DNA of 64,000 nt from NCBI RefSeq assembly GCF_026151205.1, contig NC_087082.1:14789365-14853364 (forward strand), in the 5' to 3' direction. Shown here piece after piece: positions 1-13,268 of the stretch. Below the pieces are notes generated by a model that did not search any database, was not told where the DNA came from, and was given only the letters and a program-made list of their open reading frames with translations. Position 1 is the stretch's first letter, and each line of letters begins with the position of its first letter. Source of the DNA: Bolinopsis microptera (taxonomy: Eukaryota; Ctenophora; Tentaculata; Lobata; Bolinopsidae). The position numbers and the translations under genes are program-made.

Positions 1-253
1 CACTCTAATCGAACCCTTGCGGATAAAGCGCGATTAAGAGCTCACTTCTACTCTTCTACTCTCGGATCTTCATCAGGGGGCCTAATGAAGGAGTAGCTGG
101 AGTGTTTGCACTGTCCTTCAGCTTGTGATCCCTGCAAAGCCTCGGATAAACTGTATCTTTCGTCACAAACGATTTAGCATTAAAGCACTCGTGTCCAGAA
201 GCCAAAAGGAAACTCATATTTCAATCTAATAATACCTCACAAAAAAGTTAAAA

Positions 254-358
254 CTACAACCAATAGTTTAGTTCTTCTTCCGAAGAAGAGTCAGCAACTT
301 TTCCCGGAATTTCCGAGAAGAACCCCCCATGAACCTGCACATTTGTGCTTGCTGACAT
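254..358 (-). CDS. possible small ORF or terminal exon
   Basis: Reading the minus strand from an ATG at 358 gives 34 codons ending in TAG at 254. The product ends in an acidic run (DSSSEEE) followed by LNYWL. CAG triplets just inside the start could be splice acceptors, so this may be the last exon of a gene whose other exons I do not see. I recognise no family. It is kept because the composition looks more protein-like than the surrounding AT-rich DNA. Confidence 0.22.
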   Translation of the reverse strand: MSASTNVQVHGGFFSEIPGKVADSSSEEELNYWL

Positions 359-3300
359 TTCAATATGAGGTAGGAAAACAGTTAAACAGATGGTTAAACT
401 TTATAGAACTTGCGTAGAACATTTTAGGATGCACCTACCTCATTGAGTCATATCACTAAAATATTCATATCAACTTATTAACAATACTAGCTGAATGTTA
501 AATACTGGGGAGCTAATTATAAAGAACGTTATTGCTTCTTTTATATTGCTTGTGCAGGAGCCATTTCTAGACCTGCAAATTTTTTTGCTTTTGTTTTTTT
601 TTACTGTTTTCTTAATCTTTAAACACTGCACCCATAGACCATAGCTTACTGTTTTCTTGAAAGTTATATTCAGCTCCCCGAATTCTGCCTGTTTTCTTGC
701 TACTGTAGGACGTAGGTAATAGCATAAGTATATTGGACATTATTTGACCGGATATTGTGTGAACGGACATTATTTTGAACGGACATTAAAATGAACGCTT
801 ATAGTTATAGGTCCTCCAGCGTCCAATTAATTTCTGTTCAAATAAAGTCCGATAAGGTATCCGTATATCGGTTGTCTTGATACCGTTGCAATATAACCAT
901 AGCATGTTTCCCACTAAGATCAGCGATTATATTATATATATATAACACGCGTTCGCGTTTCTTTAAAACTTATTTTATTCTATTAACAAAGTTATCAATA
1001 CTGAATAGGTGTTACCTGGGGACCCCAGGCTATAATGTTCATAAACACATTCGGCGGGATGACATTGACAGGCTGAGCGCCACCCAGTAACATAGGTGAT
1101 AGTGTGTTAACGGGTGATACTGTAAAATATCTGTTCCATATACTCCACTATTCCAGGACCGTCGACGAGTCCAACTCGGCGCTCGTCCTGGTAGGTTGTA
1201 AACCTACAATGTGAGACTGTGATCAACCTTGTAGTTGTAGCTCTTCAGACGTCTAAACAGATCAGCCAGCTAACACTTCCCCTTCCTGTCCTGTAATAAC
1301 AGTTTACAGTAGCAATCCTGTAGCAGTCCTGTAACAGTCCTGTAATAACAGTAGCCTTCTTTATAGGTGAACGACTACCAGGGAGTATTATATATCCCAC
1401 AAACTGATAACTTAAAGTTATAGAACCTAACCTAACGCGATATTACCTAGTTACGGGGCAGTTATAGGCATCAATACAGAACCACCTGGCAACTAATATA
1501 GAACCACCTGGCAACTAATTTTCTGTGCAGTAAAAAGAGTTGTATTTCTGTGCAGTAATAAAAGAGTTGTAAAATTAGATAGATTAGTACAACTACTAAC
1601 TATCCCTAAGAACAGACTTTTAAAATGTGCTTCTGCCACTATAAAAGCACTCCGCCAGGAGCTCAAATGGTGTGCAAAATAATTTTCATGGTCACATTAC
1701 GGCGGGTAAATGAGAGTTTAAAAGTGCTCAGACCATCGCGAATCGAAATATTTTATTTGTTCGTGTTTGGAAAAAGTTGAAAATCGTTAGTATTTTTGAT
1801 CAATTTTTTAGGTTTCTTTTAAAAGATGTTAAAAGGTTAAAACCTTAAAACACGTACGTTTTGAACTATTAGCGAAAAACTTATTTTTTGGCTTCGCGAA
1901 ATATAGGTGGGCTAGAGAGGTCACAGAGACTTCCGAATAGGTGAAAAATGTTCGCAATGGCCATGCAGATTACATACAACTTAAAAGCAAGTACTTTAAA
2001 TGCTTTAAAATACCAACGAGTATGATGTGTTTTCGCGTATGATGTGTTTCGCCCCACACTGAGCTCGTGAGTGCCTTTCTAGTGGCAGAAACAAATTTTT
2101 AAAGTCTTTTCTGAACCATATTTTAGAGCTACAAAACATTCCATTCTACCAGCTCCCCGGAACGAACCCAGTGACTCGTAGAGAACAGATTTAAAATGCC
2201 CATATAAGGATTGGCAGACGGCAGCTGCACAGGCAGCCTCCCTCCGCAGGCAATCTGTATAACGGAATTCCCGGTGTTGAGTGACGATCTGCGTAAGAGG
2301 TGAAGTGCTGTAAAATGTGAAGGTTTAAGTCAACACTCCCACCGTAATACGGCCTATCTTCGAGCCGCAGCCAAAACATCATCACCAGTTACTCCGTTTC
2401 TAGCTGCAGCTAGTTTATAACCTGAACTACAGGAATACTTGTTGTCATGGCAACTCACGGGTTAGAGGTTTGAACGAATTTTACAGTATTCTCCCAGAGG
2501 ATATCTTTTCTGCATTTTTTGCTACATTATCAGGTTTTCAAGTTCCACTTGGTAGTTTTCCCTCTAAGCAGCACTCGGTCACCATACCAACCTAATATCC
2601 TGACAGCTTTGAGCTTGGGTAATTTCCGTTAGCGGTATGAAATGTTACTCTACCGTTTACCACAACCAGGTTCTATCTCTGTTGGGATAAGTTCAGGCTG
2701 TTCTTTTTTCTTGTTTGATCAATATTGATAACGATGATCTAGTTGGAGGACGTTCAAATGGCTTCAAATGACCACTGAACCATGATGAAACAGCATTTTA
2801 GTAGATATTACCTTCACAACTCCTTGTATGGCAGCGTTACCATGGTAAAATGACCTTATTTGGTACAATAAATTGCCTTATAAGGAGTTGATCATGCAGA
2901 ACAAGTCTGCTTTGATAAGTATTCAAATTAGTGGTGAGTGATCCTGTAATAACACACTAGGTTTCAAACAGACACGCTACGTACGAAACAGAGGAATTCT
3001 GGGTCGGTTCTGACTTATCATTCTTTATTTATCAATAGTTCGACCTAACGATTCTATTAAAATTGTTATTTTTTCCTGTTATTTTGCGACTAATTGTGAC
3101 CACTAATTTGTTTGTTTTTTTAGACCACTAAATCTTAGTGGTCTTTTAGACCACTAAATCGGTCTGAATGATTCTTCTAATTTTGAAAAATTAGCTATAA
3201 AGCTGTAATGCTGACATAATTATCAGTCTAAACGAACAAGCTGATTTGAACAGTTGACATTGTTCAAATAATATTAATAACGTACGCGTAACCTCTCCTT

Positions 3301-5087
3301 CTATCAAATTATTTCTACATATAACTCACTTATTAAACGCATACAACTCATACACTAAATTAAATACTTGCTTTTAGGACTGTCCCAGCACCCTTCGTGT
3401 TGCCTCATTACATTTTTTAACTTTTTGCTTGTCGACTAGTTTTCTTTATTTTGCACCAGTTGGTCCTATTTCTTTTACCGATACTATATTAAATGCTGTA
3501 TTAAATATTGGGTGTACTAAATGCTGCCCCTGCAGAAGTATCATACATAGTTTAGTCGTGTTCTTTTAAAATACCAGGTTGTATGGCCGGCTATTTGTGC
3601 AGTTCCTGACCTGAAACATTGATCCGCGCCCCAATACGCCTAATTTCATCGATCTTAATTAATTGCAGCGATCTTAATTCCTTCCGTCCTAATTCCAGTA
3701 AGGTCTGTAATTATTCAACAGCTCCAAATTCTAATTTTTTAATTTAATTTAGAGCTTGATTACAGTGCACCCGATTGCAAAAAAGGTAACTTTTGCACTA
3801 ATATGAGCTATATAATACTACTACTGATACTGAATTTTTGCAAGATATATTTTAATGACACTGACGTTATACCAATGGCTTAGAAGGAAGGAGTGGTAGT
3901 ACAACTATGTCTCCCTGGGTCGAAAAAGCTACAAGTTAATTGTTTATAGTGCAGAAATAAAGTTAAGAGACTAGCTGTTGAGATCGCCGCGTCCATTGGT
4001 TCATCAATTAAATATCTGACCAATGAGCGCACGTTATTTCGTCTACTATTTTTTTAAATATTATGTGCTAGAAGTTTCAATAGTGGGTAGAAGGACAATT
4101 TGAGAATTTTTGTGAACGATCCCAAGGAATTTTCGTTATATTCACTCCAGTGCTCTACTTTTTACCAGAATTTACAGTTTTCACAGCTACATTCTCCAAG
4201 TTTCTACTGATATTTACTGATCTCTATGTTTCTAGAGGCAGTTAGAGGCTAATTTGCCATTGTTACTGACAACTCCGCAACGTAGCACTGTGACAACTAC
4301 CATCAGCAGTGAAACGGTTATTTTCTTATTAAATTACATCTCTGAAACAAGGGTAGTTAAACGGAATAGAAGCCATGTTGATATTCAGAGGGAATTGCGG
4401 AGAACATATAATGCAGAATGCTGAATAAATTTGGAATGTGGTTCGAGCGGGTTGGTTGTTATTAGCACGCCTCATTGCACTACCTACCTAATCCAATTAC
4501 CAAGACAGTAATCATATTGTATCGTTTTAGTAAAACTTTCCGTTAAGGAAGCATGTTAACAGCGATATAGACCAGTCCTAACCTTGTATCCCAGGGATAG
4601 TAACTTGATTATTTCATTTTTAACACGTACAGTTTGTCTGTCTACTCTTTTCTCTACAATAATTTCTTTTAGCTATCTCGATGTTTACATGAACATATGT
4701 CGACAGTTCCTAGTAATTTTTTTCCCATTTAACGCAACACATTTTTTAAATTCTCAAAATTAAAATATTGTTTGACCTTTGATACGAATTCCTAAGCCTT
4801 ATATCCTGCCTAAACACGAAATATAAACATGGTGATAACCTGACCGTAAAGGGTTTGTTTTGCTGGTTGCTTTGTCTGTTTGACACGTCTAGCGGAGTCT
4901 AATACTTATAGAGAGCCGGTTAAGTTGTTAATTACGAACTGGACTCCAGTTGCTGGACAATGGACATCAACAAAACATTAAACACTTTGCACTGCTGTTA
5001 AAATAAAAAACTGTCTAGAACAAACCTCAAGTGATTATTACATTATTACCATACAGCTCACAAGTTTACCTCAGTAGTGACGCACAA
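359..5087. other. intergenic region, no gene recognised
   Basis: No ORF of convincing composition was found on either strand. The sequence is AT-rich. A short hairpin (gaccactaa with ttagtggtc) lies near 3123-3143 and its motif repeats just after. The phrase acggacatta recurs near 770-790 and again near 18975, suggesting an old interspersed repeat. The right end should hold the promoter and 5' UTR of the gene starting at 5088, but I could not define them. Confidence 0.5.
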
Positions 5088-8000
5088 ATGTCCTCCTCCC
5101 CGAAAATGGTCCGAAAATCCTCCGCTATGAGTGTTTCTCATATTTACGGAGTTAACAACCAAGGGTATGGGATAACGAACGTGGATGCGGCCTTGCCCAT
5201 CAAGACCTACAAAAGGCACCAAGTTGTAGACTTCATAGAGTTAGGACAAGTGGCGTGCCCGGTGAAGGACACAACCGTTAAGGAGATCACTACTGCAAAG
5301 AACGACAGAAGATTGATGAGAGGACGAGGGGACTCTGCCTTCTCTCGAACGAGTTTCCATGAGGAGGGAGATACGGATAGTTACTATTTATCCAACGGTG
5401 GATTGATTGCAGGTGGAAGGAACGGGAAGAATGGAGTGTCACGTGAAGTCAAGGTAGTCAGCTATCCTAGAGCAAAGCCGATTGTTGCTAACTGGAACTT
5501 GGGCCCAGTTGAAGCTCATAAGTTCCATTGTGATTTCGACGAGTCCACCCTGCTCAACAGGAAACAGTTCACACCTTCAGAAGATTATGAACTGAATGAG
5601 TACGAAAGGAATAAGGCAGCGAGATTGTTACTGGCTGAAAAAAGGGACAAGGAAGAGGCAGAAGAGAGGGAGAGAAAAAGAGCGGAGCGTCTTGAGCGAG
5701 AGAGACTGGAGTCAGAGAAGTTAGCTTTAGAGCTGGCAGAATGGGAACGACTGGAACGAGAGCGCTTGGAGGCACGTAGGCTCGCTAAGCTTGAAAAAGA
5801 GAGGCTACGAGAGGAAAACCAGAGGAAGCAGAAGAAAGAAATGGAAGAAGAAAATGCCAGAAGACTGGCTGAACGAGAGGCGAAAGAGAAAAAACGAGAG
5901 GAGGAAGAGCGAGCAGAGAGGTTAAGATTACAAAAGGAGAGGGAGGAACGAGAGAGACTTGCTAAGGAGAAGAGAGAGAAGGAAGAGGCGGAACTTAGAG
6001 AGAGGGCGGCCCAGAGAGAGGCTGAGAGACTAGCCAGGTTACAGGCAAAGAAAGAAAAGGAGGAGCAAGAGGAGAGGGAGAGGAAAGCAGCAATTGAGAC
6101 TGAACGATTGGAGAGGCAGAGAAAACGAGAAGAAAGGGAGAGATTAGAGAGGGAGGAGAGGGAGAGGGAAGCATTTGAGAAGGCAGAGAAGGAGCGACTA
6201 AAGAGAGAGAAGGAAGAAGCAGAGCGTAAAGCAAAAGAAGAAGCGGAGAGGTTAGCTATAGAAGAGGCAGAAAGGTTGAGATTGTGGGAGTTGGACAGAG
6301 TAGCCAGAGAAGAAAGGGAGAGGTTAGCTAAAATAGAAGCTGACAGACTTGCAGCTGAGAAAGCTGAGGCTGATCGTCTCGCGGCGATACAAGCAGAGAA
6401 GGACAGAATTGAAGCAGAGAGACTGGCTAAAATAGAAGCCGAAAGAATTGCCAAGGAGAACGCAGAAAGAGAGGCGAGAGAAAAGGCTGAGAGAGAAGCC
6501 AGGGAGGAGAAGGAGAGAGCTGAGCGGGAGGAAAAAGAAAGATTAGAAAGAGAAGCTCGGGAAGAAGCAGAACGCATTGCTAAAGAAGAAGCTGACCGTA
6601 TAGCAGCGGAGAAGGCGAAGGAGGAAGCGTTTCTAAGGAAGAGAGCAGAAAGAGAGAGGAAGATGCAGGAACGTCTTGATAAAGCTAAAAAAGATAAAGA
6701 AGAAGGTAAGTTGAAAGCCGCATTCTATACCCAAATAAGATTTTAAAAGTTGATTGATTTGAAACTTTGAAATAGTATATTATACAATACAGCAATAATA
6801 CAAATATGAGAGAGATTAAAAATCACATATACTACAGTAAAACCCCGATTAGTAACCGAAATCTATATACTACAGTAAAACCCCGATTTACCTCGCCCCG
6901 ATTTACCGCGGATGTTTCCTTTCCTCAAACTCTGCGTTAAATCGGGGTTTCACCGTACCTAATTTAGACTTTCGTTCAATCACGAAGGTATAAGTATTTT
7001 TTTTTCGATTAGAATCATGCTGATCCTTGATTCAAATGCACTTTGTATTATTATAGTATTATTGATGAATAGTAATGATCAGCAGTGTGACACATACCGA
7101 ATTTTCAGAGGAACTAAGGAAGGAGATGAATGTCGGTATGTGTTTCTGCTAACAATGATTTTATTTTTATCACATTTTATTTTGCACTGATTGTCACGGT
7201 AGATAACGGTAAATGCGCAGGTTTGTTTTGACAAATGAATGTGGTTTTGGTCACTGTCACGTGTCAAAACAAATTTTCGTCACATCCCCATAGTAACCGA
7301 AATCTATTTATGATTCGAATAAAAATTAGAACGCATTATTTTCATTTTCGACTGATGCACACAAGATTAACATTCACTTATATTTCATACCAAAAGAAAA
7401 TGCGTGATTATCGTGCCTTTTTCACCACAGAAGCGTTGAGCACAGAGATCAGTCATCAGTGGTTCTAACAATACTAAGAGTCCTGTATGTTGATTAAGTG
7501 ACCTGTGAATGGCAATATCTTCGGTTCTGACTGATATGTTTGATGCGGTAAAATAACGCGTATTGTTGATATTAATGAAGCCTTTAAAATAACAGAAAAA
7601 TAGACTATTCCATTGACATGTAGCCATAGAAATTAGAAACAGCGTATTTAGATTATTGCAATTTCAAATTCAACAGAGATACGGTAAATTTTAGTCAGTT
7701 TTTTGCCATTAACTTGTCTATTAAGGATAAGCTTCTTCCCCTTGGCAACTCATGTCTTCTTTTTGATTGTCTCGTGGACAATTTCATTTCTAAATTTTTG
7801 CACGTGCAAATCGAAAATGTTCCATTAACTGGTCACAGAATGAAATAAACGGTTTATCCCGCTGTTATTTCACCGGGTATTGTTTAATTTAGCATTTAAA
7901 TTGCCACCAACGCAGGTAGGTAAGGTCAAGTAAAAATGATAATTGAATATTGATAGTAACTTAGTAAACTATGCTAGGACATGGTATAACAGCAGGATCT

Positions 8001-11000
8001 AATTTTCAATGTCTATAAAGGCTTAGGTAACTGTCAACGGACGGTTTTTAAGAAGAAATTAGTTGCAATAAACTAGTAATTCAGCACACAGCTGATCTAA
8101 ACAGCACGTGATGCCCATATTTGGCTATCTAACGAGCACGTGTTGTCCATATTTGGTTATCCAACGAGCACGTGTTGTCCATATTTGGCTATCTAACGAG
8201 TAAGACAATAAGGTAAAAGGTTCAGCACACTTCATCCAGCACTAAGCCTCGTGAGTTAATCCTTATTGATTGTGAAATGCGTGATTTTTATGCTGATTAA
8301 CCAAGGTAAGGTCAAGTGGGGTTTGGGAGAGGAAGATAAAGAATATGGCACGGCAGGAAAGTTAGCAATCCCCGAATTCGGAGACGCGGAGCGTGAGGCA
8401 CAGCTGAGAAATGTGGGAAAATTAAAGCTACCCGCCGGCTTAGAGGTAACCGTCTCATCATATTTTATCTTTCTATTACTTAAGGGTGCTGGTTCACCCT
8501 AAATGTGTTGTGAAACTCGTTTTCGATATAGTAGTTGACCGACAAACTAAGACTTATGACCGAACTTTTGAGAACTCCCGGGCCCACCCGCCCACCGGTG
8601 CCCACAGTGCAGCCAGGCCCATATTTGGTTCATTTTTGGCCCACTGCCCAGTCATACCAAATCACCTCAACATACCCAAAACCAGATTTGTATATAATCA
8701 TAAACTAATTGTATCCGGATTGGACAAAAAATGGCTGAATTATGACCTAAAAACCATATGCCCATATTTGGGCATGCACACCAAATTTGATAGATTTCAG
8801 CCCATAAATTGGTCAAATATCGATGCTTCGAATGAAATTAACTTTATACGAAAGATAATTGATATTTGATCAATTTATGGGCTCAAAATGAAATCTATCG
8901 AATTTGGTGTGTATGCCCAAATATCAGCATATGGTTTTTAGCTCATAACTCAGCCATTTGTTGTCTAATCCGGATACAAGTTTGTATCTGGGTTTTTTTG
9001 GCATGTTGAGGTAATTTGGAATAATTGTGCCAAAAGACAAAAATGGACCAAAAATGGACCAAATATGTACCAAATATGGAGACGGCTGCACCGCGGGCAC
9101 CGGTGGACGCCCGTGGTCCGGGACCCCCTCAAAAGTTTGGTCACGGATCTTAGTTTGTTGGTCAACTGGCTATCTCTAAAACAAGTTTCACTAAAAGATT
9201 AGGGTGAACCAGCCCCCTTAACATGACACTTATCAGATTTACTGCACCTTTGTTAATTTTTCATTTTGCTATTGGATAAGAGCATATTTTCCTATTTGAT
9301 TAAGTGTTATTTGTTTGGGCAAGACCCTGAAAATAGGGGGCCCATAAAATCTTCAGTGGAAAGATCCTGTGTTCCGGGTCGGGGACACGACGTAACAGGT
9401 ATAAAGTATAACTATAAACATATCACGCCGATTACAGTTCTTTATGATGCATATGGAGTAATATAATATAATATAATATAATATAATGGACTAGAAACCC
9501 GCTAGTCGAAAGCTTTGTTCGAGGAAATTTTAAAAATCAGTTATGTTTTAATTTCTCTTCATCATATAGCTCTGTTATACTGTAGACATAATGTAATTTA
9601 TCTAACAATGGCGACAGCGTTGTTAGTATTCGGATTCCCAAAACGATACTTTTTACCGCATCAAAAAATACCAATCACAACCAAAGTTATGAATATAAGT
9701 CATAGCGTGAGCGTAAATGTGAGCTAGTTTTGAAATTATGACGTAGCATACAGCATAACAACGCGCGTAGTTAAGATGTCCTTGCTCGCGCACGTGCATT
9801 TTAACGTTGCTACGCAACAGCGCAGTAAACCTTTGCTAAAATAACGACATTATTCTAACGGTTATTTTACCTCACTTCCGACGTTAATTATAAAAAATCT
9901 AAAGCCTAAATCAAAATTCTAAGAATGCTATAGCCTATTCCTATCCTTTTTCTACAACCCTGCTAAAAATGGCGAGGTTTCAACTCCATTTGCATTTTGC
10001 GAGCTGGGTTTGGCATCACCAGAGGGTCATTTTGAGGTCGATTTTCGGTGTTTTTTCTTCTATGTCCCCGTTGCCGGGGAAATTTCGTCAAGTTTAAATT
10101 ATAATATAGATAAACCCGGGTTCTAACCTGATGGTATCGAACAAAAGTATTAAACGAATAACATATTGAAGATTTAGTTCCACAATCCACAATTTTTAGA
10201 CGGCCCCAACGTTAATGTGGCTTTTGCTATGTGTTGGTTCAGCCGAATTAATTATCATATAATCAAGTTTATTTTTTAGTTTAGTTAGTTGTCATCCGGC
10301 CAAACATTATGCAACTTATATTGCAGTACCATAATATATCAAAATAATGTCATTGTAATTTTGCATGGGTGAAATATAATGCTTGATTTATATATCTATA
10401 CTATAATTTAAACTTGACGAAATTTCCCCGGCAACGGGGACATAGAAGAAAAAACACCGAAAATCGACCTCAAAATGACCCTCTGGTGAAATCAAACCCA
10501 GCTCGCAAATGGAGTTGAAACCTCGCCATTTTTAGCAGGGTTGTAGAAAAAGGATAGGAATAGGCTATAGCATTCTTAGAATTTTGATTTAGGCTTTAGA
10601 TTTTTTATAATTAACGTCGGAAGTGAGGTAAAATAACCGTTAGAATAATGTCGTTATTTTAGCAAAGGTTTACTGCGCTGTTGCGTAGCAACGTTAAAAT
10701 GCACGTGCGCGAGCAAGAACATCTTAACTACGCGCGTTGTTATGCTGTATGCTACGTCATAATTTCAAAACTACAAACTAGCTCACATTTACGCTCACGC
10801 TGTGACTTATATTCATAACTTTGGTTGTGATTGGTATTTTTTGATGCGGTGAAAAGTATCGTTTTGGGAATCCAAATACTAACAACGCTGTCGCCATTGT
10901 TAGATAAATTCCATTATGTCTACAGTATAACAGAGCTATATGATGAAGAGAAATTAAAACATAACTGATTTTTAAAATTTCCTCGAACAAAGCTTTGTCA

Positions 11001-12401
11001 AGAACACACGATCCTAAGGATATCTTGGTGCTGTCAAGTCGGGGCAATATTGCAAAGAATCCCGTGTTCAAGGATTGTCTTCATAACTAGCTATTACTTA
11101 TTTTCATAGCAATCAATTTTCATATAATAATTTCATATAATGATAATAATTTTGAATTAACGTTTTGTCAACCTACGTAAATATCCATTTATTAACCTAT
11201 TTGATTTAGGATCTAAAGTCATTTGATAAATTATGTCATTTTACCAATTTCATTCAGCACAAATTTCCTTTTTTATTTATCACAATTCTTTCATACTTGA
11301 CCATTGTTAATGATTTGGCCCGGCGCGCGCTACTTCGTAGCTCGTGCCGTCATTTCGAGAAGAAAGCGGCGCGCGCTACTTCGAAGAAATTTAGACGAGT
11401 AACATCCGTCAATTTCATACGTAAAAACTTCAATTTGAACAGATCTATCAAATGAGACGATGAGGGACCTGACATTTACCGAAATGATTCAAATGTGTAA
11501 TTCATATATTTTCAGTGAAGCAGGGTTCGGGAACTAAAGCATATTTGTTGGATTGTTTGACCATTGACTAGCGATGACCGATAAATACCTATATATATTT
11601 ATAACTTTGGTTGTGATTGAAATTTTTTGATGCGGTAAAAAGTATTGTTTTGGGGCTATATGATGAAGAGAAATTAAAACATAACTGATGCTTAAAATTT
11701 CCTCGAACAAAGCTTTCGACTAGCGGCGGGTTTCTAGTATATATATATTTGAGACATTCAGTGAAACAGTAAAACACGAAATTCACATTAAGCTATCGAT
11801 TGTGTAATCTTTACATGTCTCATTCTGAAAGCAAGTTTATTAAAATAACTGTTCTATGAAGTAAATTAAAAACAAATTAAATTAAAAAAATATATATAAT
11901 ATATTATATATATAATAATTACATGAATTTTCAAATGAAATAAAATATCAGGCTGATTTGGTTCCATAATCCCACGGTTGCTGTTTTAATTCCATAATCT
12001 CAGGGTTGTTGTTTTTATTACACAGGAACCATCCTGCTATGCACTAATGTTCAAATAGCAACTCCAGGGTGAAGTTAAAAAACCAATCAAGAAAGTGGGC
12101 AAGTTAAATGTTGGCGCATTTGGCGGGGCTGCTGAAGAGTCCGGACCACCTGCCCCAAAACGTTCCTGGAAGAAAAAGTAGATTCTTTTGTAAGTGAAAC
12201 TTAGCATTTTTCTTTTGTTGTGATTCCTTTACTATCTCTCCCCACTAGGGCGGAAAGAAGCCGGCACGCAGGCAGTCTCAGGTGGGCAAACTGAAAATTG
12301 CAGCCTTCGCCACCAAGGCTGGCGACGGTAACCTAAAACCAGCCCCGATTAGAAGACGATCAAGTGCTGTGGATCCAAAACTGAAGCCTCCCGGCCAATA
12401 G
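5088..12401 (+). CDS. long charged single-alpha-helix protein with repeated GKL motifs
   Basis: Exons: 5088-6705, 8306-8445, then either 12068-12181 or 12249-12401. The start is the first ATG of the long frame. Exon 1 ends in phase 1 at GTAAGT and exon 2 restores the frame (EEG-KVKWG). Exon 2 ends in phase 0, and both candidate last exons begin in phase 0 and carry their own stop. Residues 1-180 are a non-repetitive head. About 350 residues of Glu/Arg/Lys-rich sequence follow, consistent with a coiled coil or ER/K-type single alpha-helix. The tail repeats a short motif: AGKLAIPEF and VGKLKLPAG in exon 2, VGKLNVGAF in 12068-12181 and VGKLKIAAF in 12249-12401. A cytoskeletal or scaffold role is inference from composition. 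I cannot name the family. Introns carry a TTAA palindrome, Helitrons and a MITE. Confidence 0.75.
6871..6957. mobile_element. pogo/Tc1-mariner-like MITE
   Basis: An 87-bp element bounded by TA with inverted ends TACAGTAAAACCCCGATTTA on the left and, read inward from the right, TACGGTGAAACCCCG. A partial direct repeat of the left end precedes it at about 6832-6852. TA target and CAGTRRAACC-type ends are typical of pogo/Tigger-like non-autonomous elements. Related pieces lie at 39853 and 40409. It sits in intron 1 of the charged helical gene. Confidence 0.6.
8101..8197. repeat. 32-bp tandem repeat with CACGTG
   Basis: Three consecutive copies of a 32-bp unit beginning gagcacgtgttgtccatatt, each containing an E-box-type CACGTG. 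The array lies about 110 bp upstream of exon 2 of the charged helical gene. No function can be assigned. Confidence 0.7.
8484..9217. mobile_element. TTAA-flanked palindromic foldback element (family P, short copy)
   Basis: Two inverted arms of about 360 bp are bounded by TTAA at 8480-8483 and 9218-9221. The ends read GGGTGCTGGTTCACCCTAA on the left and GGGGGCTGGTTCACCCTAA inward from the right. The arms share blocks such as gttgaccnacaaact with the larger palindrome at 47756-49116, so both belong to one family. TTAA duplication is known for piggyBac and Kolobok transposons, but there is no transposase here. The element begins 38 bp after the splice donor of exon 2 of the charged helical gene. 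Confidence 0.75.
9459..9487. repeat. (ATAAT)n microsatellite
   Basis: About six repeats of a 5-bp AT unit lie directly beside the Helitron end at 9491. Confidence 0.8.
9491..10110 (-). mobile_element. non-autonomous Helitron, copy A
   Basis: Read on the minus strand the element starts TCTATATTATAATTTAAAC and ends GCGGGTTTCTAG. It is flanked by A on its 5' side and T on its 3' side, the A^T target and TC...CTAG termini that define Helitrons. A GC hairpin (ccccgttgccgggg) lies near its 5' end. Copies B, C and D share the sequence. The frames inside recur in every copy and look spurious. No Rep/helicase is present. Confidence 0.8.
10395..10997 (+). mobile_element. non-autonomous Helitron, copy B (3' terminus lost)
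   Basis: The same family as copy A in the opposite orientation, starting A^TCTATACTATAATTT. Similarity stops at agcttt just before the conserved CTAG terminus, so the 3' end is truncated or replaced. Copies A and B lie head to head with about 280 bp between them, forming a large inverted repeat inside the intron of the charged helical gene. Confidence 0.75.
11598..11737 (+). mobile_element. Helitron remnant, copy D
   Basis: A 3' end fragment with an internal deletion, ending gggtttctag followed by T. A three-base variant (gcggcggg) distinguishes it from copies A and C. Confidence 0.7.
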
Positions 12402-12516
12402 TTCCCAGGGTAACAACTGCATTAGAAATCAGATAGCACTGGTAGAGCACAGCTAGCACTGTTGCCTCTACTGTAGAGCACTGCATAGTATGGAGAGCAC
12501 TGTTAGCAGCACTTAG

Positions 12517-13268
12517 CATCATTCTTTCGAGCAGTAATCATGGTAATCACCATCATTATTTCTAAGAGTAGCCATGGTAACCATCATCATTCTTTCTAAC
12601 AGTAACCATGGTAACCATCATCATTATTTCTAAGAGTAGCCATGGTAACCATCATCATTATTTCTAAGAGTAGCCATGGTAACCATGGTAACCATCATCA
12701 TTCTTTCTAACAGTAACCATGGTAACCATCATCATTATTTCTAAGAGTAGCCATGGTAACCATCATCATTCTTTCTAACAGTAACCATGGTAACCATGGT
12801 AACCATCATCGTTCTTTCTAACAGTAACTATGGTAACCATGGTAACCATCATCATTCTTTCTAACAGTAACCATGGTAACCATCATCATTCTTTCTAATA
12901 GTAACCATGGTAACCACCATCATTCTTTCTAACAGTAACCATGGTAACCACCATCATTCTTTCTAACAGTAACAATGGTAACCACCATCATTCTTTCTAA
13001 CAGTAACCATGGTAACCACCATCATTCTTTCTAACAGTAACCATGGTAACCATGGTAACCACCATCATTCTTTCTAACAGTAACCATGGTAACCACCATC
13101 ATTCTTTCTAACAGTAACAATGGTAACCACCATCATTCTTTCTAACAGTAACCATGGTAACCACCATCATTCTTTCTAACAGTATAACCATGGTAACCAT
13201 GGTAACCATCATCATTCTTTCTAACAGTAACCGTGGTAACCACCATCATTCTTTCTAACAGTAACCAA
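12517..13268. repeat. 34-bp minisatellite with palindromic cores
   Basis: About twenty copies of a unit near 34 bp containing ttctttctaacagtaaccat, some lengthened by an extra 12-bp catggtaaccat. Many units carry the self-complementary core ggttaccatggtaacc or close variants. The array begins about 115 bp after the stop of exon 12249-12401, so it may be transcribed in the 3' UTR. Confidence 0.9.

Noticed and set aside
5585..6577. 330-residue Ser/Leu-rich open frame on the minus strand
   Set aside because: Antisense shadow of the Glu/Arg-rich helix; GAG/AAG codons reversed give Ser/Leu.
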